This document shows positions 27,247-35,711 of a DNA stretch of 36,143 bases, one piece after another. Both the position numbers and the translations under genes were made by a program. This DNA comes from Candidatus Bipolaricaulota bacterium. GTDB lineage: Bacteria; Bipolaricaulota; Bipolaricaulia; Bipolaricaulales; Bipolaricaulaceae. Numbering within the stretch: position 1 is the first letter of the stretch; the number at the start of each line of letters is the position of its first letter. The notes beneath the pieces are model-generated. The model saw nothing but the letters and a program-made list of their open reading frames with translations. It was not told where the DNA came from and did not search any database. The DNA lies in NCBI GenBank assembly GCA_026418075.1, contig JAOACA010000009.1:1-36143 (forward strand), in the 5' to 3' direction.

Positions 27247-28317
27247 CTACCGGGCCGGGTAGAGCAGGGTATCCCCGTACGAGGCCCGCCAGCCGGCGAT
27301 CCCGCCGAGGAGCGCCCGGGCCTTGGGGAACCCCAGGCCCTGGAGGTACTGGGCGATCGCGGGGGCGCGGGAGCCGTCCTCATCCACGATCCACAGGGCA
27401 AGCTGGGTTCCGGAGATGGGGCGGGGAAGGGTCGCCGCCCAGGCGGCGATCTCCTCCTGGGTCGCGAGCCGAACGTTCACCGCGCCGGGGAACCGCCCCT
27501 GGGCGTAGGCCTCCGGGGAGCGGATGTCCACGATATAGAGGAAGTTCTGGGCGACCCGGGTGACGTCAATCGTGGCAAACGTCCCGTAGTAGGGGGAACC
27601 AACGGGAGGGGTCCGCGGAGCCCCGGGGGCCCACTCAAAGAACAGGTCCCCGTAGAGCTGCCACCACCGGGCAAGCCCGCCGCTGAACGCCCGCATCAGG
27701 CTGAACCCCTGCTGCTGGAGCAGCTGTGCGGCCTGGACTGCCTGGATCCCCGTCTCATCGTAGAGGTAGATCACCCGATCCCGCGGCAGTTCCCCCAACC
27801 GAGCCGCCAGGTCGGCGAACGGGATGCTCAAGGCCCCCAGGAGGTGGCCCTGGGCGTAGGCCGCAGCCGGACGGAGGTCCACGAGAACGTAGAACTCATC
27901 GTGGAGCGTCTTGGCCGTCCCCTCGTAGGGGTAGATCGCGCGCACCGTGCCCCGGATCCACACCGTGATCCGCGGCCGCTGGGGGTCGCCCGACTCCACC
28001 GTCACCGAGGTCCCGGTGGGCTGGGAATAGCGGCTGTAGTTGGTGGTATCGAACCGAATTGCCACCGCCACGCTCTCCCCCGGGAGAAGCCGGTTGCGGG
28101 GGAGGGGGGCAGTCGTGCACCCACAGCTCGGCGTGACCTTGAGGTTCTCCAACGGGGCATCCCCCGCGTTTTGGATGACCAGGTTGAACTGGACCACGTA
28201 GCCGTCGATCACGGTCCCGAAGTCGTACGTCTCCGGGGTGACGACTATCCGCGGGGCTCCCAGCCCCACGATGCCCAAGACCATCAGCCCGATCAGAACG
28301 CCCACACTGGACTTCAT
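27247..28317 (-). CDS. Exported DUF1573 domain plus two rhodanese-like domains
   Basis: MKSSVGVLIGLMVLGIVGLGAPRIVVTPETYDFGTVIDGYVVQFNLVIQNAGDAPLENLKVTPSCGCTTAPL...; rhodanese segments VLVDLRPAAAYAQGHLLGALSIPF and IVDIRSPEAYAQGRFPGAVNVRL; ATG 28317 preceded by GAGGACGAG. Confidence 0.85.
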   Translation of the reverse strand: MKSSVGVLIGLMVLGIVGLGAPRIVVTPETYDFGTVIDGYVVQFNLVIQNAGDAPLENLKVTPSCGCTTAPLPRNRLLPGESVAVAIRFDTTNYSRYSQPTGTSVTVESGDPQRPRITVWIRGTVRAIYPYEGTAKTLHDEFYVLVDLRPAAAYAQGHLLGALSIPFADLAARLGELPRDRVIYLYDETGIQAVQAAQLLQQQGFSLMRAFSGGLARWWQLYGDLFFEWAPGAPRTPPVGSPYYGTFATIDVTRVAQNFLYIVDIRSPEAYAQGRFPGAVNVRLATQEEIAAWAATLPRPISGTQLALWIVDEDGSRAPAIAQYLQGLGFPKARALLGGIAGWRASYGDTLLYPAR

Positions 28318-28603
28318 CTCGTCCTCCTTCACCCGCGGCCCACGCCGCGCGTCACTGTCGGAACGTGCTTCTTGATCTCCGGAGCCGTGGACACGGGGCG
28401 GAGACCACTTCCTTCCCGTCGATCGCCGCCCCCGTGGCCAACAGGCCCCGGGAGGCAATCGCCGAAAAATCGTCCATCCTCTGGTGCTCCTCCTCAACCC
28501 CTCCCTTGTCGGAGAGTTCGGACGCTCCAGGGGAGAATCCCTGACCTGTCCCGTCCAAGCCGATGTACACCTCTCTCTCCGCACGGGTTTCCGAGACGGC
28601 ACC

Positions 28604-29479
28604 CTAGGCCACCACCCGCAGGGCCTGGGGCCGGAGCGCGACCTCGATCCCCTGGACGGGCTCGGGGAGGAGCTCCCCGTCCATGTGGACCGGAAGCGGC
28701 CGGTCGGTCCGAATCCTCACCCGCTGGGATCGCCTGCCGTGAACCCGCTTGAGCTGGAGGTAGCTTCCGTCCCGGGTCTTGGGGAGGACGGCAAACCGGA
28801 CGAGCCGGGGGTAGTTCCCGATGAGCCCCACATCGAGGGCGCCGTCGTCCACCCGGGCGTGGGGAGCGAGGCGGTACCCTCCCCCGGCGTAGGGGCCGTT
28901 CATCACCGAGACGGACAGGAGCTTCCCCGCAAACGACCACCCGTCACCAGCCACCTCGGCCCGGAAGGCCCGGAACCGGACGACCTCAAGGATCGTCGCG
29001 TAGAGGTACCCGAGCTCGCCCTTGAGGAACCGCATCCGCTTGTAGTCGGCGGCGATTTGGCCCTCGACCCCCATCCCAAACGAGTTGAGGGCGAACTCCC
29101 CCGCGACCTCGGCCACGTCCACCGTCCGGACCTCGCCCCGGGCGAGGATCGCCACCGCGCCCGCAAGGTCCTTGGGGATCCCCAGGGCCCGGATGTAGTC
29201 GTTCCCCGACCCCATGGGGAGGATGCCGAGGCAAGCATCGGTTCCGACGAGGGCTTGGGCCACCTCGTGGACTGTCCCATCGCCTCCCGCGGCAGCTATG
29301 GCCTTCACTCCCTCCCGGACGGCGCGCCGGGCGAGCTCCGTCCCGTGCCCGGGCCGCTCGGTCCGAAGGATCTGCGCCGAGAGGCCCGCCGCCCGGAGGG
29401 CCTGCCGGAGCTCCCCCTCGCGGGCTCCCGCCCGGCCCCGGTCCGCCGCCGGGTTGAGGATCACATAAACCGGTTCCAT
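28604..29479 (-). CDS. Diacylglycerol kinase-family lipid kinase (YegS/DagK-like)
   Basis: MEPVYVILNPAADRGRAG...IAAAGGDGTVHEVAQALVGTDACLGILPMGSGNDYIRALGIP...PVHMDGELL. Confidence 0.93.
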   Translation of the reverse strand: MEPVYVILNPAADRGRAGAREGELRQALRAAGLSAQILRTERPGHGTELARRAVREGVKAIAAAGGDGTVHEVAQALVGTDACLGILPMGSGNDYIRALGIPKDLAGAVAILARGEVRTVDVAEVAGEFALNSFGMGVEGQIAADYKRMRFLKGELGYLYATILEVVRFRAFRAEVAGDGWSFAGKLLSVSVMNGPYAGGGYRLAPHARVDDGALDVGLIGNYPRLVRFAVLPKTRDGSYLQLKRVHGRRSQRVRIRTDRPLPVHMDGELLPEPVQGIEVALRPQALRVVA

Positions 29480-29485
29480 ACCCTC

Positions 29486-29491
29486 ATTCTA
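29486..29491 (-). promoter_or_regulatory. -10 box (TAGAAT) of the lipid kinase gene, leaderless geometry
   Basis: Reverse strand TAGAAT followed by 6 nt and then ATG; no good -35. Confidence 0.45.
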
Positions 29492-29613
29492 CCTCCAAAC
29501 AAACGGAGAGGGAGAAGGCCGTGGTGGGAGGGACGCTGCACGTCTTAGCCAAACCTTTCGGAGACAAGCGGCTGGCGGGAAGGCGTGGGCCTGGGAACGT
29601 CCGCGCGTCCGGG

Positions 29614-29687
<74 letters not shown>

Positions 29688-29696
29688 GCAAAAGGG

Positions 29697-29725
29697 ATCA
29701 TAGCCCCCGGCCGCGCGGCCCTCAA
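29697..29725 (-). promoter_or_regulatory. Promoter of tRNA-Ile
   Basis: Reverse strand TTGAGG-17 nt-TATGAT, 9 nt before the tRNA. Confidence 0.65.
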
Positions 29726-29743
29726 CGGCGACCAGGGACGTGG

Positions 29744-29817
29744 TGGAGGCGAGCGGGTTCGAACCGCCGACCCCCGGCTTGCAAAGCCGGTGCTCTCCCA
29801 AGCTGAGCTACGCCCCC
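29744..29817 (-). tRNA. tRNA-Ala (TGC anticodon)
   Basis: GGGGGCGTAGCTCAGCTTGGGAGAGCACCGGCTTTGCAAGCCGGGGGTCGGCGGTTCGAACCCGCTCGCCTCCA; loop TTTGCAA. Confidence 0.96.
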
Positions 29818-29835
29818 AAGCGAGGCTCAAAACGG

Positions 29836-29864
29836 GTTATACAAAACCGACTCCCCGGGGTCAA
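29836..29864 (-). promoter_or_regulatory. Promoter of tRNA-Ala(TGC)
   Basis: Reverse strand TTGACC-17 nt-TATAAC upstream of the tRNA. Confidence 0.7.
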
Positions 29865-29910
29865 GCGGCCCCCAGGCGGGGAGTTCCCCTACCGAGGATA
29901 ATCCCCCCTC

Positions 29911-31074
29911 ATGGCCGCGCTCACGATCGAGGAGATCCCCCTCGGGGACCGGCGGCTGCGGGACTTCGTCGCCGTCCCGTGGCGGATCCACCGCGGGGAC
30001 CCCCACTGGACCCCGCCCCTCCGGGGCGACCTCCTCGGAAGCCGGATCCTCGGGCTCACCGGGCTCCTCACCCCCGCCCACCCCTACCACGAAACAGCCG
30101 AGGTGACCCACTTCGTGGCCCGGAAGGGCCGGAAGCTCCTCGGGCGGGTCTCGGCCGCCGTCAACCACCGGTTCAACGCCCACCACCGGACGAACCTCGG
30201 GTTCTTTGGGCTGTTCGAAGCCGTCCCCGACTACGGGGTAGCCGAGGGCCTTCTCGACAGCGCCCGGGCGTGGCTGGCCCGGCGGGGGGCCGAGGCGATG
30301 CGCGGCCCGGGCGGCTACTCCACCGCCACCCACGAGTCCCACCAGGGGATCCTCGTCCACGGGTTCGACACCCCCCCCACCGTGGAGCTCACCCACAACC
30401 CCCCCTACTACGGGGAGTTCCTCGAACGGTACGGCCTGCGGAAGGCCAAGGACTACCACGCGTACTGGTTCACCCCCTCCGGAGCTCCCGACCCGCGGTT
30501 GATCCGCCTGGTGGAGGGGGCGCGCACCCGCCGGGGGATCACCACCCGGCCTCTGGACATGGGGCGCCTGGAGGAGGAGGTGGGGCTCATGGTGGCGATC
30601 TACAACGAGGCGTGGGCGGAGAACTGGGGGTTCCTCCCCATCACGGAAGGGGAGGCCCACGCCCTCGCCCGAAGCTTGAGGGTCATCGCCGACCCTGACC
30701 TCATCCGGTTCGCCTACGTGGAAGGGGAGGTCGCGGCCATGATCGGGGCGATCCCCGACCCCAACGTCCTCCTCCGCCCGCGGTGGAACCCCCTCCTCGA
30801 CCTCGACCTCGTCCGGGCCGGGCGCCTCCTCCTCTTCCGCCGGCGGATCCGCACCGGGCGGATCATGTTCTTCGGGATCCGCCCCCCCTACCGCCGGCTT
30901 GGCGTGGACGCGGTCCTCTTCCACGAGGTCCTCACCCTGGGCTGGGCCAAGGGGTACCGAGGGGGCGAGGGGTCCATGCTTCTTGAGGACAACGAGCTCA
31001 TCCTCCGGGCGTGCGAGGCGATGGGGGGGAAGCGGTACAAGACGTGGCGGATCTACGAGATGCCCATCGGCTAG
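29911..31074 (+). CDS. GNAT-superfamily-like acyltransferase (about 387 aa)
   Basis: MAALTIEEIPLGDRRLRDFVAVPWRIHRGDPHWTPPLRGD...YNEAWAENWGFLPITEGEAHALARSLRVIADPDLIRFAYVEGEVAAMIGAIPDPN...FFGIRPPYRRLGVDAVLFHEVLTLGWAKGYRGGEGSMLLEDNELI. Confidence 0.7.
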   Translation: MAALTIEEIPLGDRRLRDFVAVPWRIHRGDPHWTPPLRGDLLGSRILGLTGLLTPAHPYHETAEVTHFVARKGRKLLGRVSAAVNHRFNAHHRTNLGFFGLFEAVPDYGVAEGLLDSARAWLARRGAEAMRGPGGYSTATHESHQGILVHGFDTPPTVELTHNPPYYGEFLERYGLRKAKDYHAYWFTPSGAPDPRLIRLVEGARTRRGITTRPLDMGRLEEEVGLMVAIYNEAWAENWGFLPITEGEAHALARSLRVIADPDLIRFAYVEGEVAAMIGAIPDPNVLLRPRWNPLLDLDLVRAGRLLLFRRRIRTGRIMFFGIRPPYRRLGVDAVLFHEVLTLGWAKGYRGGEGSMLLEDNELILRACEAMGGKRYKTWRIYEMPIG

Positions 31075-31075
31075 C

Positions 31076-31081
31076 TATAAT
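31076..31081 (+). promoter_or_regulatory. TATAAT -10 box of the ATP-cone kinase gene, leaderless geometry
   Basis: TATAAT followed by 6 nt and GTG start at 31088; located 1 nt after the upstream stop codon. Confidence 0.55.
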
Positions 31082-31087
31082 CCGCCC

Positions 31088-32536
31088 GTGGCCGTCCAAA
31101 ACCGAATTCGAAAGGTTCGGAAACGGGACCGGTCCCTGGTCCCGTTCGATCAGGGGCGGATCGTCCACGCCATCCTCCGCGCCGCCCGCTCGGTGGGCGG
31201 GTTTGCCCCCGACCACCTCCCCGGGGTGAACGACCGGATCTTCTCCTGCGGGGACGACGAACACATCGCGGAGTTCCTGTCCGACGTCGTCGTCGCCACC
31301 CTCAACCGCGACCCCCGGCACTGGATCGCCAACTTCCCCCCGGAGATCGAGGAGATCCAGGACACGGTGATCCACGTGCTCCGGAGCTTCGGGTTCGTGA
31401 CTGTGGCCGACGCCTACGAATGCTGGCGGTGGGGGCGGCACTGGGTCCGGGCGGGAGCCCTCACCCCCGAGCAGTTCGTGGGAAACGGCTACCCCACCCC
31501 CCTCCACGAGGAAACCCTGGCCTGGAACCGGGCCCACGGCTGCGACACCGTGGAGGGGCTGAACGCCCTCGTCCGCGCCGGCAAGCTCCCCGAGCTCGTG
31601 GCCGCGGCCACGGACCGCTACGAGCGGGCAATCGACGAGGCAGCGCGGAAGGTCCTCGCGCGGGCCGAGACGGGCCTGCGGATGATCTGGGTCACGGGCC
31701 CCTCTTCCTCAGGGAAAACGACGACCACGGTCAAGCTCCTCCAGCGCCTGGAGCGGGAGGGGATGGAGTTCCTCATGCTCAACCTCGACGACTACTTCTG
31801 GCCCCTGGTGGAGCACCCCACGGACTGGCTCAACGACCGGAACTTCGAGACCCCGGAGGCCCTGGACATCCAGGGGATCAACCGCCACCTCCGGGCCCTC
31901 CTGGAGGGCCAGACGATCGCCAAGCCCATCTACAGCTTCAAGGAGGGCCGCCACGTGGGGTCAAAGCCCGTCCGCCTGCGGAAGGGCCAGTACCTCCTCC
32001 TCGACTGCCTCCACGGCCTCTATCCCCCCCTCACCGCCGGGATTGACCGGGAGGCGATGTTCTTCCTCTACATCGAGGCGGCGAACATGCTCTACGAGGG
32101 GGACGGGACGAGCGAGCGGCTGACCCAGTTCACCGACGTGCGGCTCCTGAGGCGGATGCTCCGGGACGCCAAGCACCGGAACCACCCCCCCCTCCAGACC
32201 CTCCTCCACTGGCACTACGTCCGGTCCGGGGAGCTTTTCTCCATCATCCCCCTCCTCGGCCGGGCCGACCACGTGGTCAACGGGGGGATGCCGTTTGACC
32301 TCCCCCTCCTCAAGCCGTTCTTCGTCCCCGACGGGATCTGGCCCAAACCCGACGAGGTCGCCCCCTACGACCCGTTCCTCGATGCCCGGATCCGCTACCG
32401 GAGGATCACCGCCCTTCTCGGGGCGATCGCCGGCCTCACCCTGTGGGAGGCCGAGGACCACGCCCTCATCCCCGGGGACCACCTCGTGCGGGAGTTCATC
32501 GGGGGGAGCACGCTCCGGATCCCCCACAACGAATAG
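31088..32536 (+). CDS. ATP-cone domain fused to uridine kinase/phosphoribulokinase-like P-loop kinase
   Basis: VAVQNRIRKVRKRDRSLVPFDQGRIVHAILRAARSVGG (ATP-cone-like); MIWVTGPSSSGKTTTTVKLLQRLEREGMEFLMLNLDDYFWPLVEHPTDWLNDRNFETPEALDIQGINRHLRALLEG...YLLLDCLHGLYP. Confidence 0.85.
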   Translation: MAVQNRIRKVRKRDRSLVPFDQGRIVHAILRAARSVGGFAPDHLPGVNDRIFSCGDDEHIAEFLSDVVVATLNRDPRHWIANFPPEIEEIQDTVIHVLRSFGFVTVADAYECWRWGRHWVRAGALTPEQFVGNGYPTPLHEETLAWNRAHGCDTVEGLNALVRAGKLPELVAAATDRYERAIDEAARKVLARAETGLRMIWVTGPSSSGKTTTTVKLLQRLEREGMEFLMLNLDDYFWPLVEHPTDWLNDRNFETPEALDIQGINRHLRALLEGQTIAKPIYSFKEGRHVGSKPVRLRKGQYLLLDCLHGLYPPLTAGIDREAMFFLYIEAANMLYEGDGTSERLTQFTDVRLLRRMLRDAKHRNHPPLQTLLHWHYVRSGELFSIIPLLGRADHVVNGGMPFDLPLLKPFFVPDGIWPKPDEVAPYDPFLDARIRYRRITALLGAIAGLTLWEAEDHALIPGDHLVREFIGGSTLRIPHNE

Positions 32537-32537
32537 G

Positions 32538-32567
32538 GCGCCTCCCCGGATCGGGCCGGGGAGGCGC
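32538..32567. terminator. Bidirectional terminator-like hairpin between convergent genes
   Basis: Perfect 12-bp stem GCGCCTCCCCGG-atcggg-CCGGGGAGGCGC. Confidence 0.65.
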
Positions 32568-32596
32568 GGAGGGGGGTGAGTGCGGAAGCGGGCTCT

Positions 32597-33226
32597 CTAG
32601 CGTCTCCCGCAGCCTCCCGAGCTACAGTCGTCCACCTTGACGAGCCGCGTCGCCCGGGCCTCGGCCCCGGCCCGGTCGGTCACCGTGAGGAGGACGAGGA
32701 ACTCCCCTGGGCGGCCGTAGGCGTGGCTGGCGATCTTCCCTTCCGCAGTGGCGCCATCGCCGAAGTCCCACGCGTAGCGGGCGATGTCCCCGTCGGGGTC
32801 GGAGGAAAGGGAGGCGTCGAAGACAACCGACTCCCCTTCGAACGGGTCGGCGGGGGCGAAGCTGAACGCGGCGGTGGGCGGGTTGTTCAGGGCCCGGATG
32901 AACGCCGTGGCCCGGCCCGTTCCCGACGGCCCAACCACGACGAGGGTCACGAGGTACTCCCCGGCCCGGGCGTAGGTGTGGTTCACTTCCTGGCCGGAGG
33001 CCACCGGGCTCCCATCGCCGAAATCCCACAGGTGGTCGGCGAGGGGGCCGGCGGGGTCGATCGACGCCGAGGCGTCGAACCGAACGGCGAGGGGGGCTTT
33101 CCCCTCCGTGGGCTGGGCGATGATCGTTGCCTGAACCCTGGGTCCCGTCCCCGGTTCCGGGGTGCAGCCTGCGAGGAGGAGCCCCGCCCCAACCAGGACC
33201 GCAGCAAGACCGATGTAGCGTGTCAT
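32597..33226 (-). CDS. Lipoprotein with two PKD domains
   Basis: Lipobox MTRYIGLAAVLVGAGLLLAGC; LWDFGDGSPVASGQEVNHTYARAGEYLVTL and YAWDFGDGATAEGKIASHAYGRPGEFLVLLTV; C-term DDCSSGGCGRR. Confidence 0.9.
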   Translation of the reverse strand: MTRYIGLAAVLVGAGLLLAGCTPEPGTGPRVQATIIAQPTEGKAPLAVRFDASASIDPAGPLADHLWDFGDGSPVASGQEVNHTYARAGEYLVTLVVVGPSGTGRATAFIRALNNPPTAAFSFAPADPFEGESVVFDASLSSDPDGDIARYAWDFGDGATAEGKIASHAYGRPGEFLVLLTVTDRAGAEARATRLVKVDDCSSGGCGRR

Positions 33227-33230
33227 CCCG

Positions 33231-33851
33231 TCACCTCCCGCACCCCGGCCCACCCTGAACCTCGATCACCTGGGTCACCTGGGCCGTGGCCCCGGCCTCG
33301 TCGGTCACGCTCAGGGTCACCGGGTACGCCCCCCCGTACCAGTACACGTGCTCCGCCTTCGGCCCCTTGGCCCAGGCCCCGTTTCCGAACGACCAGGAGT
33401 AGTCCACGATCGCCCCGTTTGGGGAGGTCGAGGCCGAGGCGTCGAACGTGATCGTCTCCCCGGTCCCCGGGCGCCACGGGGCGTAGGTGAAGCTCGCCGT
33501 GGGGGGCGGGAACTGGACCTCCACCTGCCCCACCCGCCGGCTGGAAAGCCCCTGGTCGTCGTACACCTCGAGGACCACCCGGTACGTTCCCCCCCGGCGG
33601 TAGGTGTGGGACACGATGGGTCCCAGGCCCCGGGCGCCGTCCCCGAAGTCCCACAGGTACTCCACGATCCGGCCCCGTGCGGAAAACGAAAGGGACCCGT
33701 CGCAGACCACGGTGAGGGGAGCCACGCCGGCACTTGGGCGGATCGCGAACAGGGCCTCCGGAGGAACGGCCTCGTACTTGGGCGTGCACCCGCCGAGGGC
33801 GAGGGCGAGGGCGGCCCCGCCAAGCCCCACCAGTTTCTTCTTCACGCTCAT
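33231..33851 (-). CDS. Lipoprotein with two PKD domains (paralog of the downstream gene)
   Basis: Lipobox MSVKKKLVGLGGAALALALGGC; YLWDFGDGARGLGPIVSHTYRRGGTYRVVLEV and YSWSFGNGAWAKGPKAEHVYWYGGAYPVTLSV; C-term GGPGCGR. Confidence 0.9.
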   Translation of the reverse strand: MSVKKKLVGLGGAALALALGGCTPKYEAVPPEALFAIRPSAGVAPLTVVCDGSLSFSARGRIVEYLWDFGDGARGLGPIVSHTYRRGGTYRVVLEVYDDQGLSSRRVGQVEVQFPPPTASFTYAPWRPGTGETITFDASASTSPNGAIVDYSWSFGNGAWAKGPKAEHVYWYGGAYPVTLSVTDEAGATAQVTQVIEVQGGPGCGR

Positions 33852-33862
33852 CGCACACCCCC

Positions 33863-34603
33863 TCACAGACCAAGCTCCACGCGCAGGGCCACCCCCAGCC
33901 AGATCCCCGTGAACACCACGGGATCCCCTAGCCCATCGGCGTTGAGGTCGAGAACCGTCTCCCCCGCCCGGGGAACCCCCAACGGGGCAAGGCGGAACCC
34001 CACCTCGACCCCAACCCGAGCACCTCCCCCCACGGGGAGGGAAAGCCCCGCGGCCACTGCCCCGACGAAGCCACCCGCGGTGTACGTCCGGTCCTCGTTC
34101 TTGGGGAGAAAGGGGAGTGTCCAGTCCGTGGGCAGGGTCCGGGGGAAGGCGCAGCGGTGGCTGACCCGGACCTGCCCCCACCCGGCGGCAAGGGTCACCG
34201 TAAGGACGTCGGCCAAGGTCACCCCAAGCTCCAACCCCAGGGAGACAAACCCGACGTCGAGGGCGACCTCCACGGGGTGGGAACTTCCCCCGTGACTCCA
34301 GGCCCCCCGAACCGCGGTCCCGCCTCCGGCCACGGCCATGCTCATCCCCACCCGGAAGAGCTCCCCGAGATCTTGCCCAATCCGGAGCCCCACCCCGTGG
34401 CGCAGCCCGGCAAGAGGGGGAACGGGCTCCCCCGGAACCCTCTCGTTGACAAAGGCCACGGTCTCGTTCACAAGCCGGACAAACGAGTTCAGGGCCGGGA
34501 GGTCCAGGGGAACCCAGTGGGCGGAAGACCCCACCCCCAGGGTGAGGGCTGTCCCCGAGATTCCCCACGCCAGGGCAAGCGCAAGCGAACACCGTAGCGT
34601 CAC
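33863..34603 (-). CDS. Exported beta-rich (outer-membrane barrel-like) protein of unknown family
   Basis: VTLRCSLALALAWGISGTALTLGVGSSAHWVPL...; amphipathic strands (GTAVRGAWSHGGSSHPVEVALDVGFVSLGLELGVTLADVLTVTLAAGWGQVRVS), C-term FTGIWLGVALRVELGL. Confidence 0.6.
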   Translation of the reverse strand: MTLRCSLALALAWGISGTALTLGVGSSAHWVPLDLPALNSFVRLVNETVAFVNERVPGEPVPPLAGLRHGVGLRIGQDLGELFRVGMSMAVAGGGTAVRGAWSHGGSSHPVEVALDVGFVSLGLELGVTLADVLTVTLAAGWGQVRVSHRCAFPRTLPTDWTLPFLPKNEDRTYTAGGFVGAVAAGLSLPVGGGARVGVEVGFRLAPLGVPRAGETVLDLNADGLGDPVVFTGIWLGVALRVELGL

Positions 34604-34670
34604 GTGACGGAGGCTACGGCCCCGGGGGAGACGACCTCGGGACAGGGCCGCCCCCGGAGGGGCGGGTTCG

Positions 34671-35711
34671 TCACGCCCCCGCGGCGCGGAGTTCCTCCGC
34701 CACGAGGTCAACCGTCCGCGCGACGTCCCGGCGGGAGATCCCGAGGTGGGTCACCATCCGGACCTCCCGGGGGGAGGTCCCGGCTCCGGCCGGGGAGGCG
34801 AGGACCCCCCGCGCCCGGAGCCGGGCGCACAGCGTCGCGGCGTCCGGCCCCCGTTCGATCCGGATGAGGACGATGTTCGTCTCCGGGGGGACCACAGAGA
34901 GCCCCGGGATCTGGGCAAGGCCCTCAGCCAGGAGCCGGGCATGTTCGTGGTCCTCGGCCAGGCGGTCCACGTGGTGCTCGAGGGCGTAGAGCCCGGCCGC
35001 GGCGAGGATCCCGGCCTGGCGCATCCCGCCCCCGAGGGCCTTCCGCACCCGCCGGGCCTCGGCGATGAACGCCCCCGATCCGCAGAGGAGGGACCCCACC
35101 GGGCAGCCCAAGCCCTTGGAGAGGCAGAACATCACGGAATCGAAACCGTGGGCCAGTTCGCGGGCAGGGAGCCCGAGGGCCACCGCGGCGTTGAAGATCC
35201 GGGCCCCGTCGAGGTGAACCGGGATCCCCCGGCGGTGGGCAAGCGCAAGGATCTCCCGGGCGCCCCCAACGGGCCAGATCCGTCCTCCGGCGGCGTTGTG
35301 GGTGTTCTCCAGGCACACGAGGCCGGTGGGCGCAAGGTAGTAAAGGTCGGGCCGGATCGCCGCCTCCACCTGGGCCGGGGTGAACACGCCCCGCTCGCCG
35401 GGGATCACCCGGGGCTGGACCCCGGAGAAGCGGGCCATGGTCCCCAGTTCCACGTTGTAGATGTGGGACGAGGCCTCGACGATCACCTCCTGGCCGGGGC
35501 GGGTGTGGCAGGCGATCGCGACCTGGTTCCCCATCGTCCCCGACGGGACGAAGAGCGCCGCCTCGGTCCCGAGGAGCTCCGCCGCCCGCTCCTCGAGGGC
35601 CCGCACCGTGGGGTCCTCGCCGTACACGTCGTCCCCGACCTCGGCCGCGGCCATCGCCGCCCGCATCGCCGCCGTGGGCAGGGTCACCGTATCCGAACGA
35701 AGGTCGATCAC
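34671..35711 (-). CDS. ltaE: Low-specificity L-threonine aldolase
   Basis: [65 protein letters not shown]...[14 protein letters not shown]...[17 protein letters not shown]...[17 protein letters not shown]. Confidence 0.95.
   Translation of the reverse strand: MIDLRSDTVTLPTAAMRAAMAAAEVGDDVYGEDPTVRALEERAAELLGTEAALFVPSGTMGNQVAIACHTRPGQEVIVEASSHIYNVELGTMARFSGVQPRVIPGERGVFTPAQVEAAIRPDLYYLAPTGLVCLENTHNAAGGRIWPVGGAREILALAHRRGIPVHLDGARIFNAAVALGLPARELAHGFDSVMFCLSKGLGCPVGSLLCGSGAFIAEARRVRKALGGGMRQAGILAAAGLYALEHHVDRLAEDHEHARLLAEGLAQIPGLSVVPPETNIVLIRIERGPDAATLCARLRARGVLASPAGAGTSPREVRMVTHLGISRRDVARTVDLVAEELRAAGA

Noticed and set aside
26287-28752. 821-aa plus-strand ORF
   Set aside because: Antisense to ACR3 and the DUF1573-rhodanese gene; no recognisable domain
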